A stretch of 64,000 bases of DNA from Paramecium pentaurelia (GCA_905183005.1 CAJJDO010000080.1:186001-250000); one strand, 5' to 3'; shown: positions 1-13,216, counted from the first letter of the stretch. Numbers and translations are program-made. The notes: generated from the sequence alone by a model not told the origin.

Positions 1-141
1 AATTTGATTATAGGTTAACATTCAAGTATTATTATAGCTTAAAAATTTGACTAATTTATAGAGTATAATATTATGTTATTGATGAATGTACTAATAATCA
101 AGAATTTAATTTATGAGTAAAATCAATAATTAAAGTTTAGA

Positions 142-1831
142 ATGAAGGTTGATGATATCAACAAAACTATCGTAAAGGATAGTGAGATAAGTGATGAAGA
201 GATAAATTAAGATGAACCAAATTAGTCTAAATTAAAATATGTAATAATGATTCTTGGGTGTTTATTAATGTTTGGAAACAATTATTCATTTGATAATCCA
301 TAAGCACTACAAAAATAATTAACATAAGATTTAGATATATCAATATCAAATTATAACCTATTATATTCTGCATTCTCATTTCCAAATATATTTTTAACTT
401 TGATTGGAGGATTTATTATAGATTTTTTGGGTAATATGTGAATATCAATTTTAGGTGTAAGATTCGGGATCATTCTATTTAGTGCAATAGTTGTAGTAGC
501 TTAAACCATTGTAGCATTGGGAGGAGCATTTAAAATCTTCTGGATTATGTTAGTTGGAAGAATCATATTTGGATGTGCATCTGAAAATTTAGTGATAGCA
601 TAAGCAGCTATAATCTGTAAGTGGTTTAGAGGAAAAGAACTATCAACTGTACTTAATAATTCAAAACTATATTTAAGGCAATTGGTTACATTATGACAGT
701 ACCTGAATTAGCTAGTGCTGCTAACTCATTTCTTACTCCTATGCTTTATGAATCATATTAGGGATTGACATATCCATTATTTTTTAGTGTAATTCTTTGT
801 ATATTTTCATTTGTGTGTGCAGTAGTCTTATGTATATTGGATAAAAAGAATGAATTAAATAAATTGAGTATATATTTATAATAAGAAGAGGGTTAATTTA
901 TAATTGAAGAATAAGAAGAAGAAGAGGGTGAAGAAGGTGAATAATAAAAGGATGATATTGAGAGAGTATCATTTAAAGACATTAAAAATTTAAATGGAAC
1001 ATTTTGGATCTTAGTATTAATATGTACTTTAACATTGGGATCTTATACTCCATTTCTAGATGATGCCAATGATTTTTTATAGGAAAAGTTTGAATTTACG
1101 AATGTTTAAGCAGGAAAAGTGTTGACTATCCCATATTTAATGGCAGGTATTTTTGAGACAATTTAGCAATCACCAGTCCCTTTTTTGGGCCATACATAGA
1201 CAAAGTAGGAAAAAGAAGAAAATTCATTTTAATAACCTGTGTTCTATTTACTCTAACTCATTTTGCATTTGGAATGATGCCAAATGGTTAACATGGATAA
1301 CCTAATTGGTTTTCTGTTATACCTTTGATGTTTTTAGGATCCAGTTATGCTTTATATTCATGTGTGTTAATTCCATCTATTTAATATATTGTTGCAGAAA
1401 AGGTTGTTGGAACAGCATTTGGTTTATTAGGAATGTTTGAGAGTGTTGCCTTGGCGTTCTTTCCAATAATAGCAGGCTATATTGTAGAAATATCAGAGGA
1501 CCCTTAATAAGGATATTCAAATGTAGGATTATTCTTTTCTGGAATATCCTTATTTGGAATCATATTTACTCTCTCTTTATATTTTTTTGATAAAAAGAGT
1601 TCCATGATTTTAGATTTTGTACATCCAGAGGATCCTTCTGATTTGGAAAAGAAAATGCTTAGAACTACAAAATCTGAATCTAGTAGTGATGAAGAGGATG
1701 ATGATTCAAGTGATGAAGATTCAGATGATGATTAATTTAAAAAGAAAAAAGTGTGTAAAAGTTATTCTAGTTTAAAAAGTAAGAAATTATTAACATCTCC
1801 TTAATTGAGAACTAGAAGTTTATACAATTGA
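142..1831 (+). CDS. MFSD1-like major facilitator transporter
   Basis: Predicted 12-TM major facilitator of about 538 residues. The first TM region carries the MFSD1 family signature (FGNNYSFDNPQALQ), followed by FGGFIID-like and FALGG-like loops; family members are lysosomal or endosomal carriers (MFSD1 exports dipeptides), which is family knowledge. An acidic, Gln/Glu-rich cytoplasmic loop (residues about 245-275) separates the two six-helix halves, and the C-terminus is a highly acidic Ser/Asp/Glu tail followed by a basic stretch. Three introns (431-454, 649-677, 1147-1166; 24, 29 and 20 nt) restore the frame exactly. TAA/TAG are read as Gln and the stop is TGA. The start is the first ATG of the frame. 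The substrate cannot be read from the sequence. Confidence 0.9.
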
Positions 1832-1886
1832 TATTTTAGCTTATTCATATATATAAGATGTTCATATTATATTATTATTATTATTA

Positions 1887-4823
1887 ATGTTTTTTATTAT
1901 AGCGTTTTTGTCTTTATAGCTATCTGTATATTCTAAGAATTTAAGAGAAAACTTATTAGTGGGATAAACTAAAAGATTCAACATTGAGAAAAACGATGAA
2001 AATATGATATATGTTCATTTGATACCTCATTCTCATGATGATGTTGGATGGCTCAAAACTTATGAAGAATATTATTATGGTTTAAATAATAAAGTTTAAT
2101 GGGCAGGAATATAATACACTATAGATAGTGTTGTAAGATCATTATTCTTTGATTAAACTAAAAAGTTTATATAAGTTGAAATTGCCTTTTTTAAATTGTA
2201 ATTTGTTTAATAACTAAAAAAAGGTGGTGGGATGAATAAAATGATGATGTGAGAAATAAGACTAAATACTTAATTAAAAATGGATAATTAGAATTCATAA
2301 ATGGAGGTTGGTGTATGAATGATGAAGCTACAGCATATTATGAAGATATAATAGATTAAATGACTTTAGGACATTAATGGATATTAGATAGATTCTAAAT
2401 TAAACCAACTATAGGATGGTAATTAGATCCTTTTGGTCATACTTCTGCATAAGCTGAGTTATTTGCTCTAATGGGTTTTGATGCTTGGTTTTTCAGTCGT
2501 ATTGATTACTAAGATATGAATTTAAGAAAAGAATAATAGAAGATGGAATTGATATCAATAGTTGATTAATATTCCATCTTTACTCATATAAATTATAATC
2601 ATTATGAAGCACCTCCATAATTTAGTTTTGATTCTTTACATTCTTAAGATCCAATTGTAGATAATTAAAATAGCATACATTATAATGTAGATAAAAGAGC
2701 AGAAGTATTAGTGGATTATTTTAAATCATAACATTAAAGTTATATAGGCAATATCTTAATGCATACATTAGGTACAGATTTTGGTTGGTCTAATGCATAA
2801 ATGTATTATACAAATATAGATCGTTTGATCAAATATATTAATTCAAATAAGTAAAAATACAATATGTAAATAATGTATTCTACTCCATCTTAATATTTAT
2901 AAGCTATTAATTAATTAAATTAATAATATCCTACAAAAACAGATGATTTTATGCCATATGCTGATAGACCTAATGCTTATTGGACAGGATATTTCACTAG
3001 TAGAGTATCCTTAAAATTATTAATAAAATAATTAGGAAGATTTGCTTAAATTTAAAGAAGATTTGTATCAACTCTATTATTAAATGGAAAATCTTAATAT
3101 ATTTAAGTGAATCGTTAATAAATAATAGATGCTTAATAAATATTAGATTAAGCTTTAGCAACTAATTAACATCATGATGCAGTTACAGGTACAGCTAAAT
3201 AACATGTTACAAATGATTATATTGAAATGTTATGTAATGGACATCATAAGATTAGTCAGCAATTATATTAAATAATGAAAGAACTAATTGAATTTGAAAT
3301 TCAAGATGAAACATCTTAAATAGTATTTGAAGAATGTAATTTTAATTAAACTGCATCATCTTGTTAACTTGTTTATGAATAATTAAAAAATGGAAATGCT
3401 GTTTAGATTAATATGATTGATAATAAAAATATTCCATTATAAGATTATGTGAGAATTAAAGTACCTAAATTAAATTTAATCATCTATGATTAAACAAATA
3501 AAATTATTAATGGTGATATAATATGTATTAATAATGATGATGATTGTGAATTGTATTTCATTTATAATAGAAATCCAAAATAAATTATTGAATATTTTAG
3601 AATATTACCAAATCAAGAAAATCCAAGTGCAATTATAATTTAACCATAATCAGAATCTTTAAAATACAATAGTTCTTAAGATTATATTTCACTTAATAAC
3701 TCAAAATAATTTAAATTAACATACAAATACTATATTTCATCAGAAGATAAATAATATAGTGGTGCTTATATCTTTAGACCTAATGATGATTCTATTGAAT
3801 TTGGAGAAATAAAAAATCATAAATTATATATTGGTAGACTAATCTAAATATTCTATATTGAAAGAGATTAAGTAAATACAAAAATTAAGAAATTATAACA
3901 TATGGATGATACATATGAAATAGAATCATATATAACTGATATACCAATACAAAAAGAAAATGGAAAAGAAGTTGTAATGATTATATCAACAGATATCTAA
4001 AATGATGATACATTTTATACAGATAGTAGTGGTATGAGAATGTAATAAAGGAAATTAAATTATAGACCTACTTGGGATCTAGAAGTACATTAACCAATAG
4101 CAGGTAATTATTATCCAGTTAATGGAATCTTATAAATCTAAAATAATCAAACAGGAGAAGTAGCAGCTATTCTAAATGATAGATCATAAGGTGGAACAAG
4201 TTTACATTCAGGAGAATTAGAATTAATGATTCATAGAAGATTATTAAAGGATGATGCAAGAGGAGTTGGAGAACCATTAAATGAAAAATAATCTAATGGT
4301 AGAGGATTAAATTAGAACTTTTAACATACATTAACATTTTTTAATAAAAATAATTTACCAAATTAAGCAAGATAATTGTAATATCTTTAAGATTTAAAGC
4401 CAATTCTTATATTTAGTAATTGCAAAAATGAAGTATTTCCTTAACCTGTTAAATCTTTTAAAATTACATATCCAAGAGATTTAGAAAAAATGTTCACACC
4501 AAATGGTTAAGCTATAACAAAATTTTATTTATAAACTATTGGTGTTGATTAATATATTTATAGAATTCATAATTTAGGAGAAGAAGGAACATTTTAAGTG
4601 CCAGAATTAGATTAATTTTAAATAGTAGAAACTACTCTTACAGGTAATCAATTATGGACTGAATGGTTAGACAAAAAATTAAGTAAATTATCTCTATATT
4701 TTAGATTGGAAAGTATAGGAAGGATTACAATAACCAAAAGATTAACCAGTACATAATGAAACTGTGTTACCATAACAATTAAGAACTTTCAGACTTACTA
4801 AAAAGAGTAATTCTAATTAATGA
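1887..4823 (+). CDS. Lysosomal-type alpha-mannosidase, GH38
   Basis: Glycoside hydrolase family 38, about 962 residues, close to animal lysosomal alpha-mannosidases. A hydrophobic N-terminus (MFFIIAFLSLQLSVYS) looks like a signal peptide, so the enzyme should enter the secretory or lysosomal route and trim alpha-mannose from N-glycans. The metal-binding HSHDDVGW motif is near residue 49, and WQLDPFGHT near residue 170 carries the expected catalytic Asp nucleophile. HHDAVTGTA, the family's conserved His-containing motif, follows. Introns 2198-2223 (26 nt) and 4683-4704 (22 nt) keep the frame open. The gene ends 19 nt before the next ATG, so the intergenic gap is tiny. The Zn-site residues appear intact and the enzyme is probably active. 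Confidence 0.93.
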
Positions 4824-4842
4824 GTATATAATAAAAATTATA

Positions 4843-6691
4843 ATGGCATTTGTATATAGAAGTGAAATTAAACCTTCATATATTCCAAAGACTGAAAATG
4901 TTGGACCTGGATAATATGAATACAACCAAGATTCTGAATAAAAATCAAATCTATTTCCATTTAATTCAACGGTCCAAAAATGCCCTAATTAAAATTAACT
5001 AACAAAAGGACCAGGTCCTGGATCATATAATTTATAAGGATCTTTTGAAACTTAAAAAGTTATATTCTCATCAGATGAATAAGAAATCAAGATTTTAGAA
5101 ATGCCAAAACCTATATCGGTATTCAGATCAAGTACATTGAGATTTAAAGACGACAGATAAAATGGACCAGGGTATTGTAACTTAATATAATATTTAGTCC
5201 TAATTATTATTTTTAAGAAGAACGTAAAAAGTTCTATTCTGTAAGTTAAACAAATCCGAAACCTAAAATAAATGTTATGGAATAATTAGTGAAAGATAAC
5301 AAATACATTAATATACCATCTATACCATCTAATTATCACTTAGGTTATTAAGAAAATTAAGGTTAAACCTTTCTCTTTAATTCTTAGAATCACATTTAGA
5401 ATAAAAAAATGCAATAAATTTATCTTAAGAAGTTGGACCTGGTTCTTATGATGCCAAAAGTATCTTTAGTAACCAAAAACCAAGAGGAGTTTCCTGGCAC
5501 AAATCTAATTCAAAATAAAAACATATCGATATTGAGAATAATATTGGACCTGGCTATTATGATATTATTACTAATTCTTAGCCAATGTATTAAATGAAAC
5601 CAACAACATCATTTAGTTCAAAATTAAGTAGATATTCAGAATTGAAATTTCTAAATCCTAAAAATAATTGTGGACATATCAAAAAAGGATTAGATAATAA
5701 ATCATATAGTTTTCATCTTTCTACTAATTCTGGTACAACAGCTAGAGATTCTGACCTTGAATCAGAATATAGTTATATTGAAGTATTTTATTTATTAATA
5801 TTAGGATGCCACTCCTGGACCTGGATATTATGAAAATGCTTCAATATAATAAACAATATCTTAAAGTCTTAAATAATCTTAGATCAAAGGTTCAATAAGA
5901 TCTAGAGCTAAAAGATTTCTAGCTAAATCAAATTAAATACCTGGTCCAGGAAGTTACAAAGTAGATGTAGTATAACATAAACATTAAGTAATTTAACCAC
6001 CCTTTTTGATTGGCAGCAGAAATCGTTTCGATAATAAATTATCTGAGACTCCACCACCAGAAAATTATAAAATAATCAATACAATGGAAGAAAGATTAAT
6101 ATCTAAATTAGTCAAGTCACCTTTAGGTTAGTTTGGAACAAATGAACATAGATTTAAGGATCCTAAAATTGAAGTACCTGGACCTGGTTCTTATGAAATT
6201 ATGGATGATGATAGAAGATATAAAAATGGATTGAAAGGCACTGCAAGTTTTTTAAATCATAATCCAAAAATTTAAGAGTTAATTATTGCAGATAGAAATC
6301 CTTCACCTGTGACATATCATGTAGATTAACATACAATTGAGAAAAGAATAGTAAAAACAGAAGAGGATAATCCAAAATTAGCTATATATAAACCTCCATT
6401 TGGTGTTGGAGAGGAAAGATGGAAAATCAAAGAGGAAAGTGAAGAAGATGATGATGAACCTATATATATGAATAAATCGTAGATTAATTCAATTAATTTA
6501 TTCAAAAAGAGAAAAAAAGATTAGCCTCCTTTTTTGATTAAGGTTTATAATTTTTTAATATATTCTAATAGGAGGAAAGATTTGCTTTAAGTGTGCCTAA
6601 AAAGATTTAACCAGGACCTTCAGATTATGCAGATGGAACTTTCCCAAATTGGAATAAGAGAACATTTAATCTCTTATTCGCAGAAATTTGA
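4843..6691 (+). CDS. SHIPPO / sperm-tail PG-rich repeat protein
   Basis: About 581 residues built from repeated GPG-x-Y motifs (NVGPGQYE, KGPGPGSYN, GPGPNYYF, VGPGSYDA, IGPGYYD, TPGPGYYE, IPGPGSYK, VPGPGSYE), the hallmark of STPG/ODF3 proteins. These occur in axonemal and microtubule-associated proteins, so a cilium or cytoskeleton role is inferred. Four short introns (26, 26, 22 and 29 nt) are required, and two of them fall next to a PGP repeat. The span minus introns is a multiple of three. The start at 4843 is preferred over ATG 4820, which overlaps the previous stop and is in another frame. The region at 6430-6500 is acidic, followed by a basic KKRKK patch. Confidence 0.88.
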
Positions 6692-6707
6692 AAATAATTT
6701 AATTATT

Positions 6708-7739
6708 ATGCTTAATTTCTTTTAATCGATTTGTTGCTTTTCTAATCGTGAGAAGCCTGATAAAGCCAATAGACCTATCTAAAAACCAGCTCAAACTATG
6801 TCTATTTAACCTATAGTAACTGAGAATACGTAGAGTCAAATCTTAGAAAATGATATTATAGAAACGGATTAATACCTTCAATTAGACAACCAATACTATA
6901 TTGAACAATTAGAGTATAAATACATTATTAATTCATTAGTTTCCAATCTTCTAGTGATATCCCATCTACTCAATAGCCTTCTGACTACATGTTATAAGAA
7001 GAAGGAATAAACTACTAACCTATGCAAGAAGAAATTGACTAAAGTGCAAAAAAAGAACAAACTGTAACTAGAAAAGTAATTATTCAATTCTATTTCTATT
7101 AGAAAAGAGTACTCAAACTTTGGGATGCCACTGAAGATGCTCAATTACGTATACAATATGAAAAACACAATGGAAAATGGAATGAAATTGCCAAGCACAT
7201 GCCTGGAAGAAATGTTTCTTAATGTTGTTAAAGATGGAGAAGATTGCAACCAGTCAAGATTGTATTATATTTGTATTTATTTATAGATTAAAAGAAAATA
7301 ATGGACTTAAGTAGAAGATGAAAAGATCCTTGAATTAGTATAATAACATGGAAAAAATTGGAAATTAATTGCTTTACGTAAAAATTAATTCAACTATAGT
7401 GCCTTAGACTTTCCGGGTATTTTGAGTAAATAAATAAGAGAACGTTATATAAATAAAATCGACCCTGAAATTAATACTGGACCTTGGACTGAAGCTGAAG
7501 ATGCAACCATCATCAAATTGTATTAGGAATATGGAGGAAAATGGAGTCTCATTTCTTCTCATCTTAAAGGGAGGCCTGTAAGTTTATATATTAATCTGTA
7601 GGAAAATATGGTCAAAAATAGATTCTATTGTTATATCAGAAGAGTTCATCTTGGTGTCCAAAATCCATACTAGATTGTTTATAATGAGAATTCTGATAGT
7701 GAACAAGAAAATTCTAATGATGAGATGGAATTTGAATGA
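6708..7739 (+). CDS. Three-repeat MYB DNA-binding protein
   Basis: About 299 residues. A Gln/Ser-rich N-terminus precedes three consecutive MYB repeats: R1 with LWDATEDAQL...W...PGRNVSQCCQRWRR, R2 with QWTQVEDEKIL...SKQIRERYINKIDPEIN, and R3 with PWTEAEDATIIKLY...LKGRPENMVKNRFY. The order and spacing match c-MYB-type 3R proteins, so it is probably a nuclear sequence-specific transcription factor; CDC5-like proteins are less likely because three repeats are present. Five introns are predicted (26, 27, 25, 30 and 24 nt). The 30-nt intron at 7378-7407 is inferred because removing it restores exact c-MYB spacing in R2. A short acidic tail follows R3. Confidence 0.88.
7378..7407 (+). other. Frame-neutral 30-nt intron in the MYB gene
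   Basis: The segment begins GTAAAA and ends CTTAG. Its length is a multiple of three and it contains no TGA in frame, so retention would insert ten residues without breaking the protein. Removal gives a W-to-RERY spacing in repeat 2 identical to that of c-MYB, whereas retention lengthens the helix-turn-helix. That spacing argument is the only evidence for splicing here. Confidence 0.65.
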
Positions 7740-7997
7740 AATATTCTAACCATAATTACATTATATTTAATTTCTTACAAGATGGGGGTTTATTATTTTA
7801 TAAAAACTTATTTATAAATTATACAACCAAAATATATGTTTTATTTCATATTATTAAATAATTAAATACAATACTTTCTAAAATAATATTATTGATTATA
7901 TAATTTATTGAATAATGAGTATCCATATATATATTGTTTATTTTAATATATTTTAGAATAAATTAATGAATGAAAATTGAAAAATAGTTTAATTAAA

Positions 7998-9674
7998 ATG
8001 AACTATTAATCATAAAAATTGGATAGAGAAAAATGTGCTAAAGATTCAAGAATTCTTAGTATATTAGAATCTGGTGGTAAGATATTAATATTTTAATATA
8101 GAATCAATACTACTTTCAACTTGTTTATGGAAATTTAGCCATATTAATAAGTAATAAGAAAGAATATTGTTAATAACTAATAAGAATATATACAATATAA
8201 CTCCATAAAGTACACTTGTAAATTTCTTTTCAAAAGTAGTTTCAAGTGTTAGAGTGAAAAGGTATTACATTTGAATAAAAATATATTAGAAAAATAGCAA
8301 TATAATATATAGCTGGTGTTACAATAAGTAAATGTGGATTTGAATTTGTTATTCATGTACCAGATGAATATGATTATAGATATTCATCATTAGATTTGTA
8401 AGAGATATTTAATATATAAAATAGTCGAGAGAAAATATTGTCTACACTTTGTGATGCTTATTAAAAACTTTTAAAAAAGAGTTTGGCTATTTATCTTACT
8501 GATGATCTTACACTGATTCCATATACTACAACAAAAGTGGATGCTAAAAAAGGTATTTGTAGAATGCATGGACATCCAATCAATATTGATCCATAAACTC
8601 TATCCAATTTTGATTTTTCAACATTGAAATCTAATGAAGAGAATTAAAAATAATCAATAAGAAATACTTATGATTACAATCAACATTATAAATTACTTAA
8701 ATATTTATATTAAGGGATGTTAGGATAAGTAATACTTGTTTAACATATAAAATCAGAGAAATATTATGTTTTCAAATTAATGTAGAAATAGGATGTTATT
8801 ACTACTGATCATTTAAATCATGCTTAAATAGAGAGAAAACTCTTAGAGATATTTGATCATCCATTTATAATTAAATTAGTATAAGCATTTGAAACAGATG
8901 ATTAATTAATATTTGTATTACCATATTATTAAGGAGGAGATCTATATACTCATTTAAAGAAAGAGACTAGATTAAAAGAAGAAAGAGTTAAATTTATAGT
9001 TGCATAATTAATATTAGCTTTAGGTTATATGCATGATCGTGATTATTTATATCGTGATTTAAAACCTGAAAATATTCTTATAGATTCTTATGGTTATATA
9101 GTATTAACAGATTTAGGATTATGTAAATAATTACCAAATAATCATTTATCTTATAGTTTTACAGGATCTGCTGAATACATAGCTCCTGAAATGATTACTG
9201 CTATAGGTTATAATAGAATGATTGATTGGTGGATGTTAGGAATATTAGTATATGAATTAATATTTGGAATCACTCCATTTTATTGTGATAATCAAAGTTA
9301 AGTATTTGAGTCAATCTAAGAAAGAGAAGTGAGATTTTCTACTAATATTGCAATCTCTATTGAATGTAAGGATTTTATAACAAATCTTTTAAAAAAGGAT
9401 CCAAAAGAAAGATTGGGATATAAAAGAGATTTCTTGGATTTATAGACACATTAATGGTTAAAAGATATTAATTTTGGAGAACTACTTAGAAAAACTAATT
9501 AAACATGGAAATTAAATTTAAATGATCCTTTAGATTTAAGATTTTTTGAATCTGAAGATATAACTTTAGGTAAATAATAATTATATATAAGAATCTTTAA
9601 ATGCTTAATAATAAGATAAAGCACTCATATAAAAGTTTAATTAAGAATTTCAAAATATTGAATTCAATCTATGA
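7998..9674 (+). CDS. AGC-type serine/threonine protein kinase
   Basis: About 533 residues. An N-terminal region of about 150 residues resembles a PH or lipid-binding domain (LLITNKNIYNI ... KRKIAIQYIAGVTISK). The kinase domain starts near residue 212. The catalytic loop is YRDLKPENIL, the activation segment runs TDLGLCK ... GSAEYIAPEM, and the domain continues to an AGC C-terminal extension ending with a hydrophobic F-x-x-F-like motif. The metal-binding motif is DLG rather than DFG, and the glycine loop is weak (YQGMLGQV), but the VFK lysine, HRD-type Asp (as YRD) and APE are present, so activity is likely. Three introns (25, 28 and 22 nt) are predicted; the last one selects the C-tail that fits AGC kinases. 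Confidence 0.9.
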
Positions 9675-9773
9675 TATTTATGTTCTATTTATGTATGTTG
9701 AATAAATTCATTTATTAAATAATAGACTGTTTTAATCTAAGAATAAAAATAATAAAAATTCATATTTTACTGT

Positions 9774-10471
9774 TCATTCAAAAATTTAATCTTAAGATAC
9801 TAACTTCTTGAATATTTTATTTCCTATCATTTTTTCTGAACTTCCTGGACTAACAGGTCTAAAAGTATATAATAATAATAATTATATTACATTTCTTTTT
9901 TTAGAATTGCATTAACCATTAATGTTGCATTTCTTTAGGTTTATCTACGAGCAAACATACTTTTTTAATCATTATTTGATTCTACTTAGAATTTTATTTG
10001 ATCAGTCTCTTTTGTTAAAAAACTTAAACTAGATAATCTTCTTAATTATGGTCTTTTTTCATTAACTTATATATTTAAATTTTCATATTAGAGTTTATCA
10101 AATTTATTTCTTTCTTCTTACATTATTTTAAAATCATTATGATCTCTAGTGTATTTAACTTCTTAATTTTTTACAATTGATAATCTTTTAGAAACTTTAT
10201 TAAGTATTCCTCTCATAGAAGACATCTTATCAAACTCTTCCTTTTTACGTTTTTATTCTCTTATATAAATGATTTAATCTAATAAAGCCTTTCTTTACAT
10301 TTGATTTTCTAAAAATTTCAATGCTTTCGAAACTTATAAAGGATCAAATGGATTTTTCAAATCTTAAATAGCTTAATTTAACATATCCTTGTTTCTTTTT
10401 TATTTAAGTAGATGTATTTTTTGAGAACAATTATATTTAATATCAGAAGTAGGAGTAAGTGATTTTTACAT
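9774..10471 (-). CDS. Small basic coiled-coil protein, unknown
   Basis: Minus-strand gene of about 221 residues with one 32-nt intron near its 3' end. I do not recognise a family. The sequence is rich in Lys, Gln, Asn and Glu, with heptad-like stretches (QMQRKALLDQIIYIREQKRK and similar) suggesting coiled coil, and Ser-rich basic patches (VSKRLSIVKN, LRRLSSLSFL) that could be kinase sites. No TM segment or signal peptide is visible. Its start codon lies only about 12 bp from the start of the divergent gene at 10484, so the two must share a very short promoter region. Without the intron, the reading frame would end in an unlikely Tyr-rich tail. Confidence 0.7.
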
Positions 10472-10483
10472 ATTAATTTTATA

Positions 10484-11743
10484 ATGAATTAACAAAAACC
10501 ACCGTCAACATCAACAAAAAAAATAGATTAATCTGTTTCAACAATTACAAAGAAGTCATAATCAGCATCAAGAAAGGATTCATCATTTTAATAAGCAGCT
10601 GTTAGATAAGTCTTAGTAGGAGGATAACCAGGAGTAATATAAAATTTAAAATTGCAAAGGATGGATTATGGTGTTATGCTTAAGATTAACCTTCTCCTAA
10701 TTTGGGTAGCATCAAGGAAATTAATAGTTAGATGAATTAAAAGTTTAAACAAATAGAATCCAATATTGAATCAGAAATAGTTGAAACTTTAAGATAATAA
10801 TGTCATTAATTAGGGTTAGAATTGGAGAGTGTAAATGTTTAGAATTAAAATTTAAAAATTGACATTGCCTAATAAAATAAATATATAGATTAATAAACTA
10901 AAAAGTTAGAAACAGCAATGAAAGAAATTGAAAATTTAAGGAATGTTAAAGCATCTCTTTAATCTTAATGTGAAACAATTAAAGATCTATATAATAAAAC
11001 TAAAAGAGAATTAGGAGGAATAACTTAAGATTTAGAATAAGAAAAGAAAGAAAATGAAGAAATGTCTTAATAAATAGCAAGATTATAAGGATTATATTAA
11101 GAAATGCAAAAAGCAAATAAAGCAGAAGTTGATAATCTTAAAGAGAGAGTAGAAGAATTAGAAGAAGAGAATGAAGAATTCAAAAGAAAATTTTAAATGA
11201 AAGGTGAAATAGATAAGAGATTAGATTAAGAAAGTATTGAATAATAATTATTATTAATAGGATTAATACAATAGAATTAATAAAAAGTAAATTAAATGTC
11301 TGAAAATGAGAGAAAATTAGAGAAGATGGGTAAAATTATAGAAGAAAATGCAACTCTTAGTGAAAAATTAGTAGAAAGTGAAACATTAAGAAGAAGATTT
11401 ATGGAAAAGAATAATCAATATGAAAAAGAAATAAAAATTGTAAATTATCAATTCTATATTTATTAAGCTTTTAGAAAGTAAATTAGAAGTAGAAAAATAA
11501 ATGATAGCATTAAAAAAAAGAGTAAATGATTTATAAGTTATGAAATCAACTAATTAAAAAATAATGGAAGATAAAATAAATAAATTGTAAGAGAAATGTA
11601 CTTAATAGCAGCAATCAATTGAAAAATTAACTCAATAATTAAAAAGAAACTAAAAATAATAAATTAATAATCAACCAAGTTAAGAAGATGAAACATCAGA
11701 TTATGAAGATATTGAATCTAAACCATAATTATTTGGAGCTTGA
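10484..11743 (+). CDS. Long coiled-coil protein, unknown
   Basis: About 401 residues. A basic Ser/Thr-rich head of about 50 residues precedes a conserved-looking GDGLWCYAQDQPSP segment, then an almost uninterrupted coiled coil (Glu, Gln, Lys, Leu and Asn) to near the C-terminus, and an acidic end (SQEDETSDYEDIES). No catalytic motif is visible. Two introns (26 and 28 nt) are needed. Such proteins in ciliates are often basal-body or cytoskeletal components, but that is only inference. The gene is divergent from the small minus-strand gene starting at 10471. Confidence 0.78.
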
Positions 11744-11774
11744 TTAAAAGAATCTTATTTTTATAAATATAATT

Positions 11775-13001
11775 ATGTTATCATCAAAGGAATATTAAAG
11801 ATTTACTCAAACTCAACTATCTGAAGATCAATCAAATTTAGATACTAGTGTATATTTGGAATCACCATTATGTACCATTAATCGATAGAGTATTACAAAT
11901 GTTTAAATTAGAGAGGTTTACTTTTACTATTGAAAACTCTGTTATGAGGTCTTAAAATGACAATTAACTCAAATCTTAATCCTAAAATAAATATTCTATA
12001 CCTACCCATGAGAATATATAATTTCCCCTTAAAAAATCTTACATTCTCCAACGAGCACTCTCTAATCGAATACTTAAAATCAAATATAAAAATAAACTGT
12101 AAAAGAGTCAAAGTCAAATTTAAACCATATAGTTTCCAAAGATTAATAATTAAATTCGAAGACGTAGTGGTTGTGAACTTCTAAGTGATAAATAAGTAAT
12201 TATATTTTATATTATTAGGTTAGACTAGCCTATCTATTTCCTATTACTTATGTAGCCTATCATTAATAATAAAAGGAAACTAAAAGAAATGAAATGAGAA
12301 AGAAAACTATATTTAAAAGAATGTCAAGTATTTTAATTAAACATTCAAATAATTTAAAATCTCAAACTAATTTAGGAGTTTCCTAATAGAAAATTATAGA
12401 TGAGATTCCTACCAAATTGGATGAAAAATCATCTAACATTATACTAAAGTAATTCTAATAATAAATTGGATGTTTTAAAGAATAATAAGATTTATTATAA
12501 AATATGGAGAATTCTGAAAAACTATTACTATTATAAGAAGAACTTAAAAGATATTCTTAATCTCTTAATAATTCACCTATTATTAAAAGAAATTCAAAGA
12601 AATAATCAACTGAGAGATTTTTTGATTCCTAAAAAGTGGTATTAGATATTACTAAGAAATAACGCAAAACCTTTACTTCTGTTCAAAATTACATAAGTGA
12701 ACGTTAATAATCTAACCAAACTAAATCTGTTGGTGTAATAAACAAATAAATACATTTTCAATATCAAAATTTGTAAAGTCTAACAGAAACAGATAGTTCA
12801 TCTCCAATTAAAATAAAATCCACATAAACAGCTCGTCATTTCACACATATCAAATCTTTATCAAATCTCCCTGATATAAGAGAAGCATCAACCTAAAGAT
12901 TAAATAGTAATAGAATCTAAAAAATTGCAGAAAAAGTCAAAAATATATACATATTTAGTCCTAGTAAAAATAAATTATTTTAAGATAAAATAAAAATGTG
13001 A
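11775..13001 (+). CDS. Basic Gln/Ser-rich protein, unknown; 5' structure uncertain
   Basis: Modelled as one gene of about 394 residues. The 3' part (from 12294) is a clean open frame ending in TGA, rich in Gln, Ser, Asn and Lys, with no recognised domain. A 23-nt intron (about 12194-12216) joins it in frame to an upstream block with Gln codons, and a 19-nt intron near 11875-11893 links that block to the ATG at 11775. The span minus introns is a multiple of three. An alternative is translation from ATG 11899 or from ATG 12294 alone. The middle part has an unusual basic stretch (LKIKYKNKLQKSQ). No TM segment is seen. Confidence 0.5.
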
Positions 13002-13216
13002 AAATTTTTGTACTAATTAACATATATAAAAAATCTCTTAATTTTTAATATAATAAATATTATATAGAGTTTTTGCTTAATACACATATTAAATATTAGA
13101 AGTTAATGAATAAAAAGTTATACAATATATAAATTCTAAATGTTTTTTAGAAGACTTAATACATTTATAAGTTAAGAATATAATTTGAAATTATATTGAT
13201 TTTAATTTAATTTTAA

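Noticed and set aside
11908..12117. Minus-strand frame opposite a plus-strand frame lacking Gln codons
   Set aside because: The plus strand has a third frame with typical TAA/TAG Gln usage that joins in frame to the downstream gene, so both of these are taken as shadows.
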